Assembly (NCBI RefSeq): GCF_036016955.1
Contig: NZ_JAYWXI010000002.1
Coordinates: 62,001 to 126,000, forward strand
From: JAYWXI01 sp036016955
GTDB lineage: Bacteria; Bacteroidota; Bacteroidia; Flavobacteriales; Weeksellaceae
Direction of reading: 5' to 3'
Length of the DNA stretch: 64,000 nt
This document shows, piece by piece, positions 1-7,952 of this stretch; positions within the stretch are counted from its first letter, which is position 1, and each line of letters starts with the position of its first letter. A program made the position numbers and the translations under genes. The notes beneath the pieces were generated by a model. It worked only from the letters and a program-made list of their open reading frames with translations. It did not search any database and was not told the origin of the DNA.

Positions 1-1247
1 GGAGAGAAATCGAAAACACAGGCATTACTTCCCTTAAAATCGATTTCAACAACGTCTTCGGCTACTATATTGAGGTACGCAACACCCATAAAGACAAGGT
101 GCCCCAAGACTGGATCAGAAAACAAACCCTGGTCAATGCCGAACGCTACATCACCGAAGAGCTGAAAGAGTACGAATCCCAAATCCTGGGAGCGGAAGAA
201 AAAATTGCCGCCTTGGAGCATTCGCTTTACCGAACCCTTTGTTCCAACCTAATGGATTATATGGACGTCATCCAATCCGACTCCCACCTTATCGCTCAAT
301 TGGATGTCGCCGTGGGGCTTTCCGAATTGGCCATTTCCGAAAGTTACACCAAACCTATTCTGCACGAAGGGCACACCATCGACCTAAAACAAGCAAGACA
401 CCCCATCATCGAAAACGCTCTTCCCCTAGGCGAAAAATACATCGCCAATGATACCTTTTTGGACAAGGATTCCCAACAAATCATCATGGTTACCGGTCCC
501 AACATGTCGGGTAAATCCGCCATTCTCCGCCAAACCGCACTGATCTGCTTAATGGCCCAAATGGGAAGTTTTGTTCCCGCCAAACATGCCGAAATCGGAG
601 TACTGGATCGAATATTCACCCGCGTGGGGGCTTCCGACAATATCTCGGCAGGAGAATCCACCTTCATGGTGGAGATGAACGAGGCCGCCAGCATCCTAAA
701 CAACGTTACCGAGCGAAGCCTCATTTTGTTGGATGAAATCGGGCGTGGTACCTCCACCTACGACGGGGTTTCCATTGCTTGGGCAATCGCAGAATACCTC
801 CATCAGCATCCAACACAACCCAAAACCCTTTTTGCCACGCATTACCATGAACTTAATGAGATGACTCTCGAATTCGAACGGATTAAAAACTTTCACGTTT
901 CGATTCAGGAAAACAAAGGTCATATCGTATTTCTCAGAACCCTAGTGCCTGGAGGAAGTGAGCACAGCTTCGGTATCCACGTTGCCAAATTAGCCGGGAT
1001 GCCTTCGCGGGTCGTTCAAAGAGCCGACGAAATTCTTAAAACATTAGAAAAGAACCGAACACAAAAAAACACCCCAAAAAAAACACAGAAAGAGGACGAA
1101 AGCAACCTCCAACTCTCTTTCTTCCAACTGGACGACCCGGTTTTGGAAAACATCCGGGAAGAACTAACCCAAATTGACATCAATACCCTCACCCCCATTG
1201 AGGCATTAATGAAATTAAACGCCATAAAAAAGATGATTGGAAGCTAA
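1..1247 (+). CDS. mutS: DNA mismatch repair ATPase MutS, 3' part
   Basis: Partial: the frame is open from base 3 and the start lies outside the window. MutS binds mismatched bases and uses ATP to recruit MutL. Visible are the end of the core/clamp region, with the family block around FGYYIEV (about bases 57-77) and QTLVNAERYI (about 123-152), then the ATPase. The Walker A GPNMSGKS lies at about 495-518, and the Walker B/signature LLDEIGRGTSTYDG follows around 725-765. An 'FATHYHEL' switch segment lies near 829-852. A Lys-rich linker and a short C-terminal helical tail end at the TAA at 1245-1247. Nothing looks broken in the visible part. Identification is certain; the missing N-terminus cannot be assessed. 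Confidence 0.97.
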   Translation, partial: REIENTGITSLKIDFNNVFGYYIEVRNTHKDKVPQDWIRKQTLVNAERYITEELKEYESQILGAEEKIAALEHSLYRTLCSNLMDYMDVIQSDSHLIAQLDVAVGLSELAISESYTKPILHEGHTIDLKQARHPIIENALPLGEKYIANDTFLDKDSQQIIMVTGPNMSGKSAILRQTALICLMAQMGSFVPAKHAEIGVLDRIFTRVGASDNISAGESTFMVEMNEAASILNNVTERSLILLDEIGRGTSTYDGVSIAWAIAEYLHQHPTQPKTLFATHYHELNEMTLEFERIKNFHVSIQENKGHIVFLRTLVPGGSEHSFGIHVAKLAGMPSRVVQRADEILKTLEKNRTQKNTPKKTQKEDESNLQLSFFQLDDPVLENIREELTQIDINTLTPIEALMKLNAIKKMIGS

Positions 1248-1257
1248 AATCCGACCG

Positions 1258-1632
1258 ATGAAATTTGATTTCCGATATTTTGTGATAGCTCTATTACTGC
1301 TGATCATCGAAGTCGTAATTGCCACGCGGTTTCAGTCGGTATACTGGCTAAGGGTTTACGGCGGAGACGTTTTAGCCGTCCCTTTTGTCTACGCCTTGGG
1401 GCGTTCCTTTTTAACAACACCGTCGATTTGGAAATTCGCGATGGGAACCTTCTTCCTTGCGGTATTCATCGAAATACTCCAATACTTTAAGACCGCCGAA
1501 AAATTAGGTTTTTCGGAAAACAGCCTCCCCTACATCGTATTGGGAAATACTTTTTCTTGGGGCGATATCGTCTGTTACGCTTTAGGCTTCTTTTTAATCC
1601 TTGCAGTGGAAAAAACAAGATTATCCAAATAA
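1258..1632 (+). CDS. DUF2809 family small membrane protein
   Basis: A 124-residue protein with about four hydrophobic segments. It carries the DUF2809-type pattern: an early 'GGDVLAVPFVYAL' block, a central 'FIEILQYF', and a late 'GNTFSWGDIVCYALGFF'. The function of the family is not known. I chose ATG at 1258; an in-frame TTG at 1237 would overlap the 3' end of mutS and add an unlikely leader. It follows mutS by about 10 bases, so it is probably co-transcribed, but a functional link to mismatch repair is not implied. The family call comes from remembered conserved blocks. Confidence 0.75.
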   Translation: MKFDFRYFVIALLLLIIEVVIATRFQSVYWLRVYGGDVLAVPFVYALGRSFLTTPSIWKFAMGTFFLAVFIEILQYFKTAEKLGFSENSLPYIVLGNTFSWGDIVCYALGFFLILAVEKTRLSK

Positions 1633-1709
1633 AAAACGCCCGTTCGTTCGCTTATTGTGGCATTCTTTTTGAATAAAAAAAAGTGAAAAAAACCTAAAAA
1701 ATTTAAAAC

Positions 1710-2345
1710 ATGAAAAAGAACCTTTTCGCTTTAGCTGCTTTGGCGGCATTAACCGTTTCCTGTAAAAAAGAAGTTCAACACAACGAAGTGAACGTTGATA
1801 GCACAACCGTTGTGGCCACTTCCGATTCGACCAAAATTCAAGAAAATGCCCCTGAAGTTTCGGTTACCTCTTATGCCAGCAACGATGGCAAAACCGTTTT
1901 CACCCTTTCCACCACCGGAGAGCAAGCAACGCTGAAAAACGAAACCACAGGACAAGAATACCAAATGAAAAGCACCATGAGTGCCAGCGGTGCCAAATAC
2001 GAAGATGCTGAAGGGCGATTCTTTTGGACTCATCAAAGAACATTCTCCTTTGGTAAAGGAGAAGACAATGAAATTGAGGGAGTTGAATTCGAAGAAATAG
2101 CTTCAAGCAAATTTGTCGGTGAGGGCAAGGAAATTGCCGTTTCATTTTTAGGAAACGATAAAAATAGTGACAGAAGAGTAAAATTTACCGTGGATAACAA
2201 AGACTACATTCTTCCCCAAAAAGAAGCATGGGCAAAGGGAGGTATATACTCCGATGGGAATATAGAATTTAATTTCAAGGGACAGATACAGTCTGCCACT
2301 TTGAAAATGGATGGGAAAACATTCGAATTAAAAGAAGTCCGATAA
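1710..2345 (+). CDS. Lipoprotein with MliC-like domain
   Basis: 211 residues. The N-terminus is a lipoprotein signal (MKKNLFALAALAALTVSC) with the Cys at residue 18, so an envelope lipoprotein is likely. The middle contains 'TLKNETTGQEYQMKSTMSASGAKYEDAEGRFFW', split by its own motifs: the SASGAKY...G..FW pattern resembles MliC, a family that inhibits c-type lysozyme at the cell surface. The C-terminal half repeats a similar beta-rich pattern (KFTVDNKDYILPQKEAWAKG), so it may hold a second, degenerate copy. The gene stands alone, with a good terminator at 2373-2396 and the mraZ promoter region behind it. Lysozyme inhibition is an inference from family resemblance. Confidence 0.65.
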   Translation: MKKNLFALAALAALTVSCKKEVQHNEVNVDSTTVVATSDSTKIQENAPEVSVTSYASNDGKTVFTLSTTGEQATLKNETTGQEYQMKSTMSASGAKYEDAEGRFFWTHQRTFSFGKGEDNEIEGVEFEEIASSKFVGEGKEIAVSFLGNDKNSDRRVKFTVDNKDYILPQKEAWAKGGIYSDGNIEFNFKGQIQSATLKMDGKTFELKEVR

Positions 2346-2372
2346 GTTGCTTATTATTTTTTCCAACACCCG

Positions 2373-2403
2373 CCCACCGCATTACCGGTGGGTTTTCTGT
2401 TTT
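2373..2403 (+). terminator. Rho-independent terminator after the MliC-like lipoprotein gene
   Basis: Perfect 7-bp stem CCCACCG (2373-2379) / CGGTGGG (2386-2392) with a 6-nt loop, followed by TTTTCTGTTTTT. It separates the lipoprotein gene from the dcw cluster. Confidence 0.8.
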
Positions 2404-2565
2404 TCGCCCTTCAAATCGCCGCAAAAACACCTTGAATTAGCTAAACCCCAAATGTTCGTTTCCATCCATCGTTCCCGTTTTCGCCCGCCGACCAAGGCAA
2501 AGTATTAACCCCCTACAAACCAAATAATTAAAACCAAATCCAAAAAGTTACAAACATTAAGCTAA

Positions 2566-2595
2566 AAAGTGGGAAAAAGTGGGAAAATTTGGAAT
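2566..2595 (+). promoter_or_regulatory. Putative MraZ operator: three 10-bp repeats
   Basis: AAAGTGGGAA (2566-2575) is followed directly by an identical AAAGTGGGAA (2576-2585) and a degenerate AATTTGGAAT (2586-2595). This gives TGGGA, TGGGA and TGGAA at exact 10-bp spacing. MraZ of E. coli is known to bind TGGGN repeats separated by 5 nt, and Mollicute MraZ binds AAAGTG-type boxes; both patterns are met here. The array ends 8 bp before the -7 element at 2604-2611, so it covers the -33 region. Occupied MraZ would be expected to block polymerase and repress mraZ and the dcw operon. Binding itself is inferred. Confidence 0.75.
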
Positions 2596-2603
2596 TATTT
2601 ATC

Positions 2604-2611
2604 TAATTTTG
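2604..2611 (+). promoter_or_regulatory. mraZ/dcw promoter, -7 element TAATTTTG
   Basis: Exact match to the Bacteroidota -7 consensus TAnnTTTG. No well-placed -33 TTG is seen, because that region is filled by the repeat array. Only 6 nt separate it from the mraZ ATG at 2618, which predicts a leaderless or nearly leaderless mRNA. Confidence 0.7.
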
Positions 2612-2617
2612 TCCCAA

Positions 2618-3103
2618 ATGAAGAGTTTCATCGGCACATACGGATGTAAAATAGACGACAAAGGACGCCTAAAAGTTCCGTCCGCTTTAGTAAAGCAAAT
2701 GGAGGACTTTGGGGAAGCTCCTTTTGTGGTCAAACGTTCCGTTTTTCAAAATTGTTTGGAAATCTATCCGATGAAACATTGGGAAAAACTGATGGAGAAG
2801 ATTAACCGGCTCAACCGGTTTGTAAAGAAAAACGCCGATTTTATACGGATGTTTACTGCAGGCGTCAAAACGGTCGAGCTGGATACGTCCGGCAGAATTC
2901 AAATTTCTAAAGATTTAATGCTTTTCGCTAATCTAAAAAAAGAAATCGTAATCACCAGCGCCGGAGAACTCTTCGAAGTATGGGACAAAGAAGCCTACGA
3001 AGACGTAGTCGCTACTTCCGAAGACGATTTTGCCAAAATAGCCGAAGAAGTCATGGGCAACCTCTCCTTCGCGCCAAATCCTGAAGCCCCAACCAACCCT
3101 TAA
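2618..3103 (+). CDS. mraZ: Transcriptional regulator MraZ
   Basis: 161 residues with two AbrB/SpoVT-type swapped-hairpin domains: the first at about residues 6-55 (GTYGCKIDDKGRLKVP), the second at about 80-130 (VELDTSGRIQISKDL). MraZ is the DNA-binding first gene of dcw clusters and usually controls its own operon. I chose ATG 2618, giving MKSFIGTYG. A GTG at 2579 would add 13 residues but lies inside the operator repeats and upstream of the promoter, so it is rejected. A short acidic tail (about 145-161) is present. Followed 15 bp later by rsmH. Confidence 0.95.
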   Translation: MKSFIGTYGCKIDDKGRLKVPSALVKQMEDFGEAPFVVKRSVFQNCLEIYPMKHWEKLMEKINRLNRFVKKNADFIRMFTAGVKTVELDTSGRIQISKDLMLFANLKKEIVITSAGELFEVWDKEAYEDVVATSEDDFAKIAEEVMGNLSFAPNPEAPTNP

Positions 3104-3118
3104 ACCCGAAAAATTATT

Positions 3119-4072
3119 TTGAAAACACCTGAAAATACAGATCAACAAAACCTCGGTTATTCTGCTGGTCATTCGGCGGGTTATCACAATCCTGTTTTGC
3201 TTCGGCAAAGCGTGGACGAGTTAATCACCAACCCCGACGGCGTTTATGTGGATTGCACGTTCGGCGGTGGCGGACACTCCCGCGAAATACTATCCCGCTT
3301 GTCCGAGAAAGGAACCCTCTACTCGTTCGACCAAGACAGCGATGCCCTGGCCAATCGCATCGAAGACCCTCGCTTCACCCTGATTAATCAAAACTTCCGA
3401 TTTTTGGAAAACGCTTTGCTCATGTACGGTCTTACTCAAGTGGACGGTATTTTGGCCGACCTAGGGGTTTCCTCCCACCAGTTTGACGAAGCCGAAAGAG
3501 GGTTTTCCATCCGAAGCAATGCCCCTTTGGACATGAGAATGAACGTCATGCAAGGGCTTGACGCCAAAAAGGTCGTCAACGAATACGAAGAAGAGCAGTT
3601 GGCGGATCTTTTTTACCATTATGGAGAACTCCGGGAGGCAAGAAAACTCGCCAGAACCATCGTTCATGAGCGTAAAAACAAACCCATCAATACCACAGAA
3701 GACTTAAAAAACCTCTTCAGCTTCATCCCTGCCCATAAACAAAACAAGTTTTTTGCTCAGGTGTTCCAAGCCATAAGAATCGAGGTCAACGAAGAACTGG
3801 ATGTTCTGAAAGAGATGCTTCTGCAAGCTTATAAAATCCTAAAGCCCGGTGGCCGATTGGTGGTCATTTCGTACCACTCTTTGGAAGACCGTCTCGTCAA
3901 ACGCTTCCTGAAAAACGGAATGTTTGAAGGCGAACCTCAAAGAGACGTCTACGGAAACTATCACAAAGCTTTCGATCTTTTAAAATCCAAAGCCACCATC
4001 CCCGACGCACAAGAAATAGAAATCAACTCCCGTGCAAGAAGCGCCAAAATGAGAACAGGAATAAAACTTTAA
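3119..4072 (+). CDS. rsmH: 16S rRNA (cytosine1402-N4)-methyltransferase RsmH
   Basis: 317 residues, normal for the family. RsmH (MraW) transfers a methyl from S-adenosylmethionine to N4 of C1402 in the ribosomal P site. Seen: YHNPVLL near the N-terminus, the SAM-binding 'VDCTFGGGGHSREIL' at about residues 43-57, 'DQDSDAL', 'ILADLGVSSHQFD' and the C-terminal 'SYHSLEDRLVKRF' and 'NSRARSAKMR'. No ATG precedes the conserved start, so initiation at TTG 3119 is proposed; the N-terminal 20 residues are unusual in being Ser/Gly/His rich. Second gene of the dcw cluster. Confidence 0.95.
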   Translation: MKTPENTDQQNLGYSAGHSAGYHNPVLLRQSVDELITNPDGVYVDCTFGGGGHSREILSRLSEKGTLYSFDQDSDALANRIEDPRFTLINQNFRFLENALLMYGLTQVDGILADLGVSSHQFDEAERGFSIRSNAPLDMRMNVMQGLDAKKVVNEYEEEQLADLFYHYGELREARKLARTIVHERKNKPINTTEDLKNLFSFIPAHKQNKFFAQVFQAIRIEVNEELDVLKEMLLQAYKILKPGGRLVVISYHSLEDRLVKRFLKNGMFEGEPQRDVYGNYHKAFDLLKSKATIPDAQEIEINSRARSAKMRTGIKL

Positions 4073-4117
4073 CCCCTAAAAACACAGAAAAACAACCGAT
4101 TGAAAAAATAACCCCAA

Positions 4118-4486
4118 GTGGCAAAATCAAAGAAAACATACCAACCCTCAAAAAGTCTTACGTTTAAAGACATCATCAAAGGAAACTTCCTGAACAGGGA
4201 CGAGTGGAAGGCGCATTACAAATATTTTCTTTTGTTGGCGTTCCTTTTAATTCTGCTGATCTCCAACAACCACTTGGTCAATCGAAAAATCGAACAGATT
4301 AACGAACTGAAAGAACAAACGGAAGAATACAAATCGAGGAATGCCTTTGCCCAAAGTCGCCTCATTAAGGTCAAAATGGAATCCGAACTCGGAAAAGAAA
4401 TGGTTTCCGACTCGTTACTTCCTTTAGAAAGCCATCCTCACAAACTACTGATAAAACTCGATAGTACTGATGCAGAAGCAAAATGA
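4118..4486 (+). CDS. ftsL: FtsL-like division protein
   Basis: 122 residues: a basic cytoplasmic tail of about 48 residues, one membrane span (YFLLLAFLLILLISNNHLV, about residues 49-67) and a charged, coiled-coil-like periplasmic segment. The topology, size and place between rsmH and ftsI match FtsL, the bitopic scaffold that links FtsQ/FtsB with FtsW/FtsI. Sequence identity among FtsL proteins is low, so position carries much of the call. It starts at GTG 4118, and its end overlaps the start of ftsI by 17 bp, suggesting translational coupling. Confidence 0.8.
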   Translation: MAKSKKTYQPSKSLTFKDIIKGNFLNRDEWKAHYKYFLLLAFLLILLISNNHLVNRKIEQINELKEQTEEYKSRNAFAQSRLIKVKMESELGKEMVSDSLLPLESHPHKLLIKLDSTDAEAK

Positions 4487-6461
4487 TTATACTGTAAAAC
4501 GGAAGAGAGTACTGGTTTGGAGCTACGTACTGGCAGCGGTCATTCCCTTGACGTTTATCGTTTTCTTGGCACGCATCTACTATGTCCAGCACAACAACGT
4601 TGAGGAAATACGCCAGAGTTACATCAGCAAAAACTACCGGGAAGCCACATTAAAAGCCGCTCGGGGCAATCTTTTTGCCTCCGATGGCTCCATCTTGGCT
4701 ACCACGGTCATGCGGTATGACATCTATTTGGATTTCAAAACCATAAAAGACAGCGCCTACAGCAATAACATCGGGGCTCTTACGGATTCACTAAGCTTAA
4801 TGTTCGGTAAACCACGAAGTTACTACAGAGCCAAATTCGATGCTCAAAGAGCCAAGAAAAACCAGTATTACTCTTTTATGAAGGGATTGGATTTCGACCA
4901 ATACGACCGTATCCGAAAATTTCCGCTTTTCAAAAAAGGCAAAAACAGGGGCGGTTTCATCGTCGAAAGAAATTACAAAAGGGAGTTGGCCACCACCGAA
5001 ATCGGAGCCGGGACAATCGGCATGGACGACCACCGCGGAAAATCAGGTCTGGAACTAGCCTTTTCCAAATACCTCACGGGAAAAGACGGTAAACGGCTGG
5101 AACAAAGGGTAAACTCCAGTCAGTGGAAACCCATTGATTATTGGAAGTCTAAAGAACCCGTCGACGGACAAGATGTCTATACGACACTGGATCTTCGCAT
5201 CCAAGACATTGCTCATTCGGCATTGGAAAAACAACTAATCAAGTTCAACGCGGAGCACGGATGTGTTTTGGTCATGGAGGTTGCCACCGGAAAGGTGCGC
5301 GCGATGGTTAACCTGAAAAGAACAGCTCCCGGTACTTACACCGACGTGTACAACTACATTCTAAGAGACCGTATAGAGCCTGGATCAACCTTTAAAACCG
5401 TTTCGCTTTTGGCGGCAATGGACGACGGATTTATTGACGAAAACTCAACCGTAGACGTCGGAAACGGAACATGGTCTTACGGCGGACAAAAAATCACGGA
5501 CGGGCATGGCGGAGGAACCTACGACATCAGCGATGTCTTGGCAAAGTCCAGTAACGTGGGCACAGCCAAAATCATCACCCAGCATTACGGTAAGAAACCC
5601 GAAGTTTTCCTCGACCATCTCAGACGGTGGAAAATGATGGACAAAATGGACATCGAGCTTTCCGGCATTGCTGCACCGTTTATCTACACCCCTAAAAGCA
5701 AAAAATGGAATACCGCTACCCTCGCTTCCATTTCTTACGGTTATTCCAACGAATTCAGTCTTTTGCAACTGACTACGTTTTACAACGCCATAGCCAATAA
5801 CGGAACCATGCTCAAGCCTCTTTTCATCGAAAAAATAATGAAAGACGGAAAAACTTTGTACGAGGCTCAGCCAGAGATTATGATTAAAAAAATGGCTTCG
5901 GACAATGCCATTAAAATGATGACCAGCGCCTTAACTAAAGCCGTGGAAAAAGGAACCGCCAAAAGCATCTTTACCCCCAACCTCAAAATGGCGGGAAAAA
6001 CCGGTACGGCACGTTTCGAATACTGGCTTCCCGGTCCGATGAAATACCGCGCCTCCTTTGCGGGATTCTATCCTTCCGACCAACCGAAGTATACTTGTTA
6101 CGTCATGGTCAGCGAACCCGATGTAAACTTGGGTTTTTACGGGGGAACGGTGGCAGCTCCCGTATTCAAGGAAATTGCAGGAAAAACCTTTCTGAAAACC
6201 CCACAAAACATCGAAAAACAAATGCTGGCCGAGAAGAAAACCGACTGGGCCAAAATGACAAAAACCGAAGTTAAAATTCCTTTAAGCCGCGGGGTAATGC
6301 CCGGTGTAATAGGGCTCACCGGCAAAAGCGTAATTCCCCAATTTGAAAACGCAGGCTATCGGGTAGAGTACCAAGGCGTCGGTAAAATAAAAGAACAATT
6401 CCCTTTGGAAGGCACCCCGATAGGAAAAAGGCAAAAAATTTACCTGAAACTGCAAAATTAA
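4470..6461 (+). CDS. ftsI: Penicillin-binding protein FtsI (PBP3, septal transpeptidase)
   Basis: 663 residues. It cross-links septal peptidoglycan. There is an N-terminal membrane anchor at about residues 14-36, then the PBP dimerisation region (RGNLFASDGSILA at about 65-77). The transpeptidase domain has all three motifs: S306-T-F-K309 (nucleophile Ser306), S360-S-N362 and K510-T-G. A single PASTA-like domain at about 605-663 (VMPGVIGLTGKSVIPQF) closes the protein, a common feature of Bacteroidota FtsI. The start ATG 4470 lies inside the end of ftsL. No catalytic residue is missing. Confidence 0.96.
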   Translation: MQKQNDYTVKRKRVLVWSYVLAAVIPLTFIVFLARIYYVQHNNVEEIRQSYISKNYREATLKAARGNLFASDGSILATTVMRYDIYLDFKTIKDSAYSNNIGALTDSLSLMFGKPRSYYRAKFDAQRAKKNQYYSFMKGLDFDQYDRIRKFPLFKKGKNRGGFIVERNYKRELATTEIGAGTIGMDDHRGKSGLELAFSKYLTGKDGKRLEQRVNSSQWKPIDYWKSKEPVDGQDVYTTLDLRIQDIAHSALEKQLIKFNAEHGCVLVMEVATGKVRAMVNLKRTAPGTYTDVYNYILRDRIEPGSTFKTVSLLAAMDDGFIDENSTVDVGNGTWSYGGQKITDGHGGGTYDISDVLAKSSNVGTAKIITQHYGKKPEVFLDHLRRWKMMDKMDIELSGIAAPFIYTPKSKKWNTATLASISYGYSNEFSLLQLTTFYNAIANNGTMLKPLFIEKIMKDGKTLYEAQPEIMIKKMASDNAIKMMTSALTKAVEKGTAKSIFTPNLKMAGKTGTARFEYWLPGPMKYRASFAGFYPSDQPKYTCYVMVSEPDVNLGFYGGTVAAPVFKEIAGKTFLKTPQNIEKQMLAEKKTDWAKMTKTEVKIPLSRGVMPGVIGLTGKSVIPQFENAGYRVEYQGVGKIKEQFPLEGTPIGKRQKIYLKLQN

Positions 6462-6490
6462 ATTTCAAACGAAGAAAAAATAGAAAAAAA

Positions 6491-7951
6491 ATGAATCTTA
6501 CAGAACTTTTTCAACGGATTCCCACACTGCAAACCCTCGGCCGAATGGATTTGGACGTGAGTGGTTTGGTTTTCGACAGCCGACGCGTGAGCGGAGGGGA
6601 AGCCTATGTTGCTGTAAGGGGAACTAAGGCCGACGGGCATACTTTCATCGATGCCGCTATCGAAAAAGGAGCCGTTGCCGTGATCTGCGAAACTCTTCCG
6701 GAACATCGGAAGGACAGTGTAACCTACATCCAGGTAAAAGATGCCTCTAAAGCGCTGGGGCAACTGGCTTCCAATTTTTACCACAACCCTTCGGAAAAAC
6801 TGGCCTTAGTCGGGGTGACTGGTACCAACGGAAAGACCTCTGTTTGCACTCTTCTTTTTGATGTTTTCCAAGAAATGGGATTTCGTTGCGCTTTAATTTC
6901 CACGGTGGAATACCGCATTGCGGATCAAGTATTTCCATCAACACATACCACGCCCGACGTGGTGAGAATCAACGAAATTCTCGCCGAAGCCCTCGAGCAA
7001 GGCTGCGACTACGCCTTCATGGAAGTCAGCTCGCACGGCATTGACCAAAATCGCACGGAAGGGCTCTGCTTCCGTGTTGCCGGGTTTACCAATATTACGC
7101 ACGATCATTTGGACTATCATCAGTCGTTCGAGCATTACCTTAAAACCAAAAAACGTTTTTTTGACACCTTAGATGCTTCCGCGGTGGCCGTTACCAATAC
7201 CGACGACAAAAACGGCTCTATCATGCTCCAAAACACCAAAGCCCGCAAAGTTTCGTATGCCATGAAAGCTTTGGCGGACTACCACGGAAAAGTTTTGGAA
7301 GCCGATTTCAACGGAATGTTACTGAATTTTAACGGAAAAGAATTTTGGACAACCCTCACCGGAAAATTTAATGCCTCTAACCTTTTGCTGGTTTTCGCCA
7401 TCGCTTCCCAACTGGGCTTCGACGAAAGTGAGGTAATCTGCGCCCTATCGAGGCTCCGACGGGTAAACGGAAGATTTGAAACCCTTAAATCTCCCGGCGG
7501 AATTTTCTTCGTCGTCGATTACGCCCATACCCCGGACGCATTAGAGAACGTTTTGGACAGCATTAACGAAATCCGAACCAAAAACGAAAGACTCATCACC
7601 GTATTTGGATGTGGTGGCGACCGGGACCACGCCAAACGACCCGAAATGGGCAAGATTGCGACCCGAAAATCCACGTTGGCCGTCCTTACCTCCGACAATC
7701 CTCGGAGCGAAAATCCTTCGGCCATCATCAAAGAAATCGAACAGGGAATCGAACCTCAGTATTTCAGCAAATACACCGCCATTCCCGACCGAAAAGAAGC
7801 CATTAAAATGGCCATTAAGTTCGCCGAACCCAAAGACATTATACTGGTGGCAGGAAAAGGACACGAAACCTATCAGGAAATCGAGGGACAGCGCCACCAT
7901 TTTGACGACCGAGAGGTCATTCAGGAACTTTTAACATTAATGGGAAAATAA
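6491..7951 (+). CDS. murE: UDP-MurNAc-tripeptide synthetase MurE (meso-DAP adding)
   Basis: 486 residues. It adds the third stem residue to UDP-MurNAc-L-Ala-D-Glu in the cytoplasm. ATP loop GTNGKT at residues 111-116, carbamylated-Lys region around 'HYLKTKKRFF' (about 215-224), and the amino-acid specificity motif DNPR at 402-405, which in characterised MurE proteins goes with meso-diaminopimelate rather than lysine. This predicts meso-DAP peptidoglycan. The C-terminal domain includes 'GKGHETYQ'. One base separates its stop from the mraY start, so they are co-translated. Confidence 0.96.
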   Translation: MNLTELFQRIPTLQTLGRMDLDVSGLVFDSRRVSGGEAYVAVRGTKADGHTFIDAAIEKGAVAVICETLPEHRKDSVTYIQVKDASKALGQLASNFYHNPSEKLALVGVTGTNGKTSVCTLLFDVFQEMGFRCALISTVEYRIADQVFPSTHTTPDVVRINEILAEALEQGCDYAFMEVSSHGIDQNRTEGLCFRVAGFTNITHDHLDYHQSFEHYLKTKKRFFDTLDASAVAVTNTDDKNGSIMLQNTKARKVSYAMKALADYHGKVLEADFNGMLLNFNGKEFWTTLTGKFNASNLLLVFAIASQLGFDESEVICALSRLRRVNGRFETLKSPGGIFFVVDYAHTPDALENVLDSINEIRTKNERLITVFGCGGDRDHAKRPEMGKIATRKSTLAVLTSDNPRSENPSAIIKEIEQGIEPQYFSKYTAIPDRKEAIKMAIKFAEPKDIILVAGKGHETYQEIEGQRHHFDDREVIQELLTLMGK

Positions 7952-7952
7952 T

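Noticed and set aside
344..757. Minus-strand open frame inside mutS, and many like it in other genes
   Set aside because: No family motifs; these are shadows of the conserved genes on the opposite strand.
2566..2595. CRISPR-like or simple-sequence repeat
   Set aside because: Only three 10-bp units with no spacers; position and TGGGN content fit an MraZ operator far better.
2579..2617. Upstream GTG start extending mraZ by 13 residues
   Set aside because: It lies inside the operator repeats and upstream of the -7 element; the conserved MraZ start MKSFIGTYG is at 2618.
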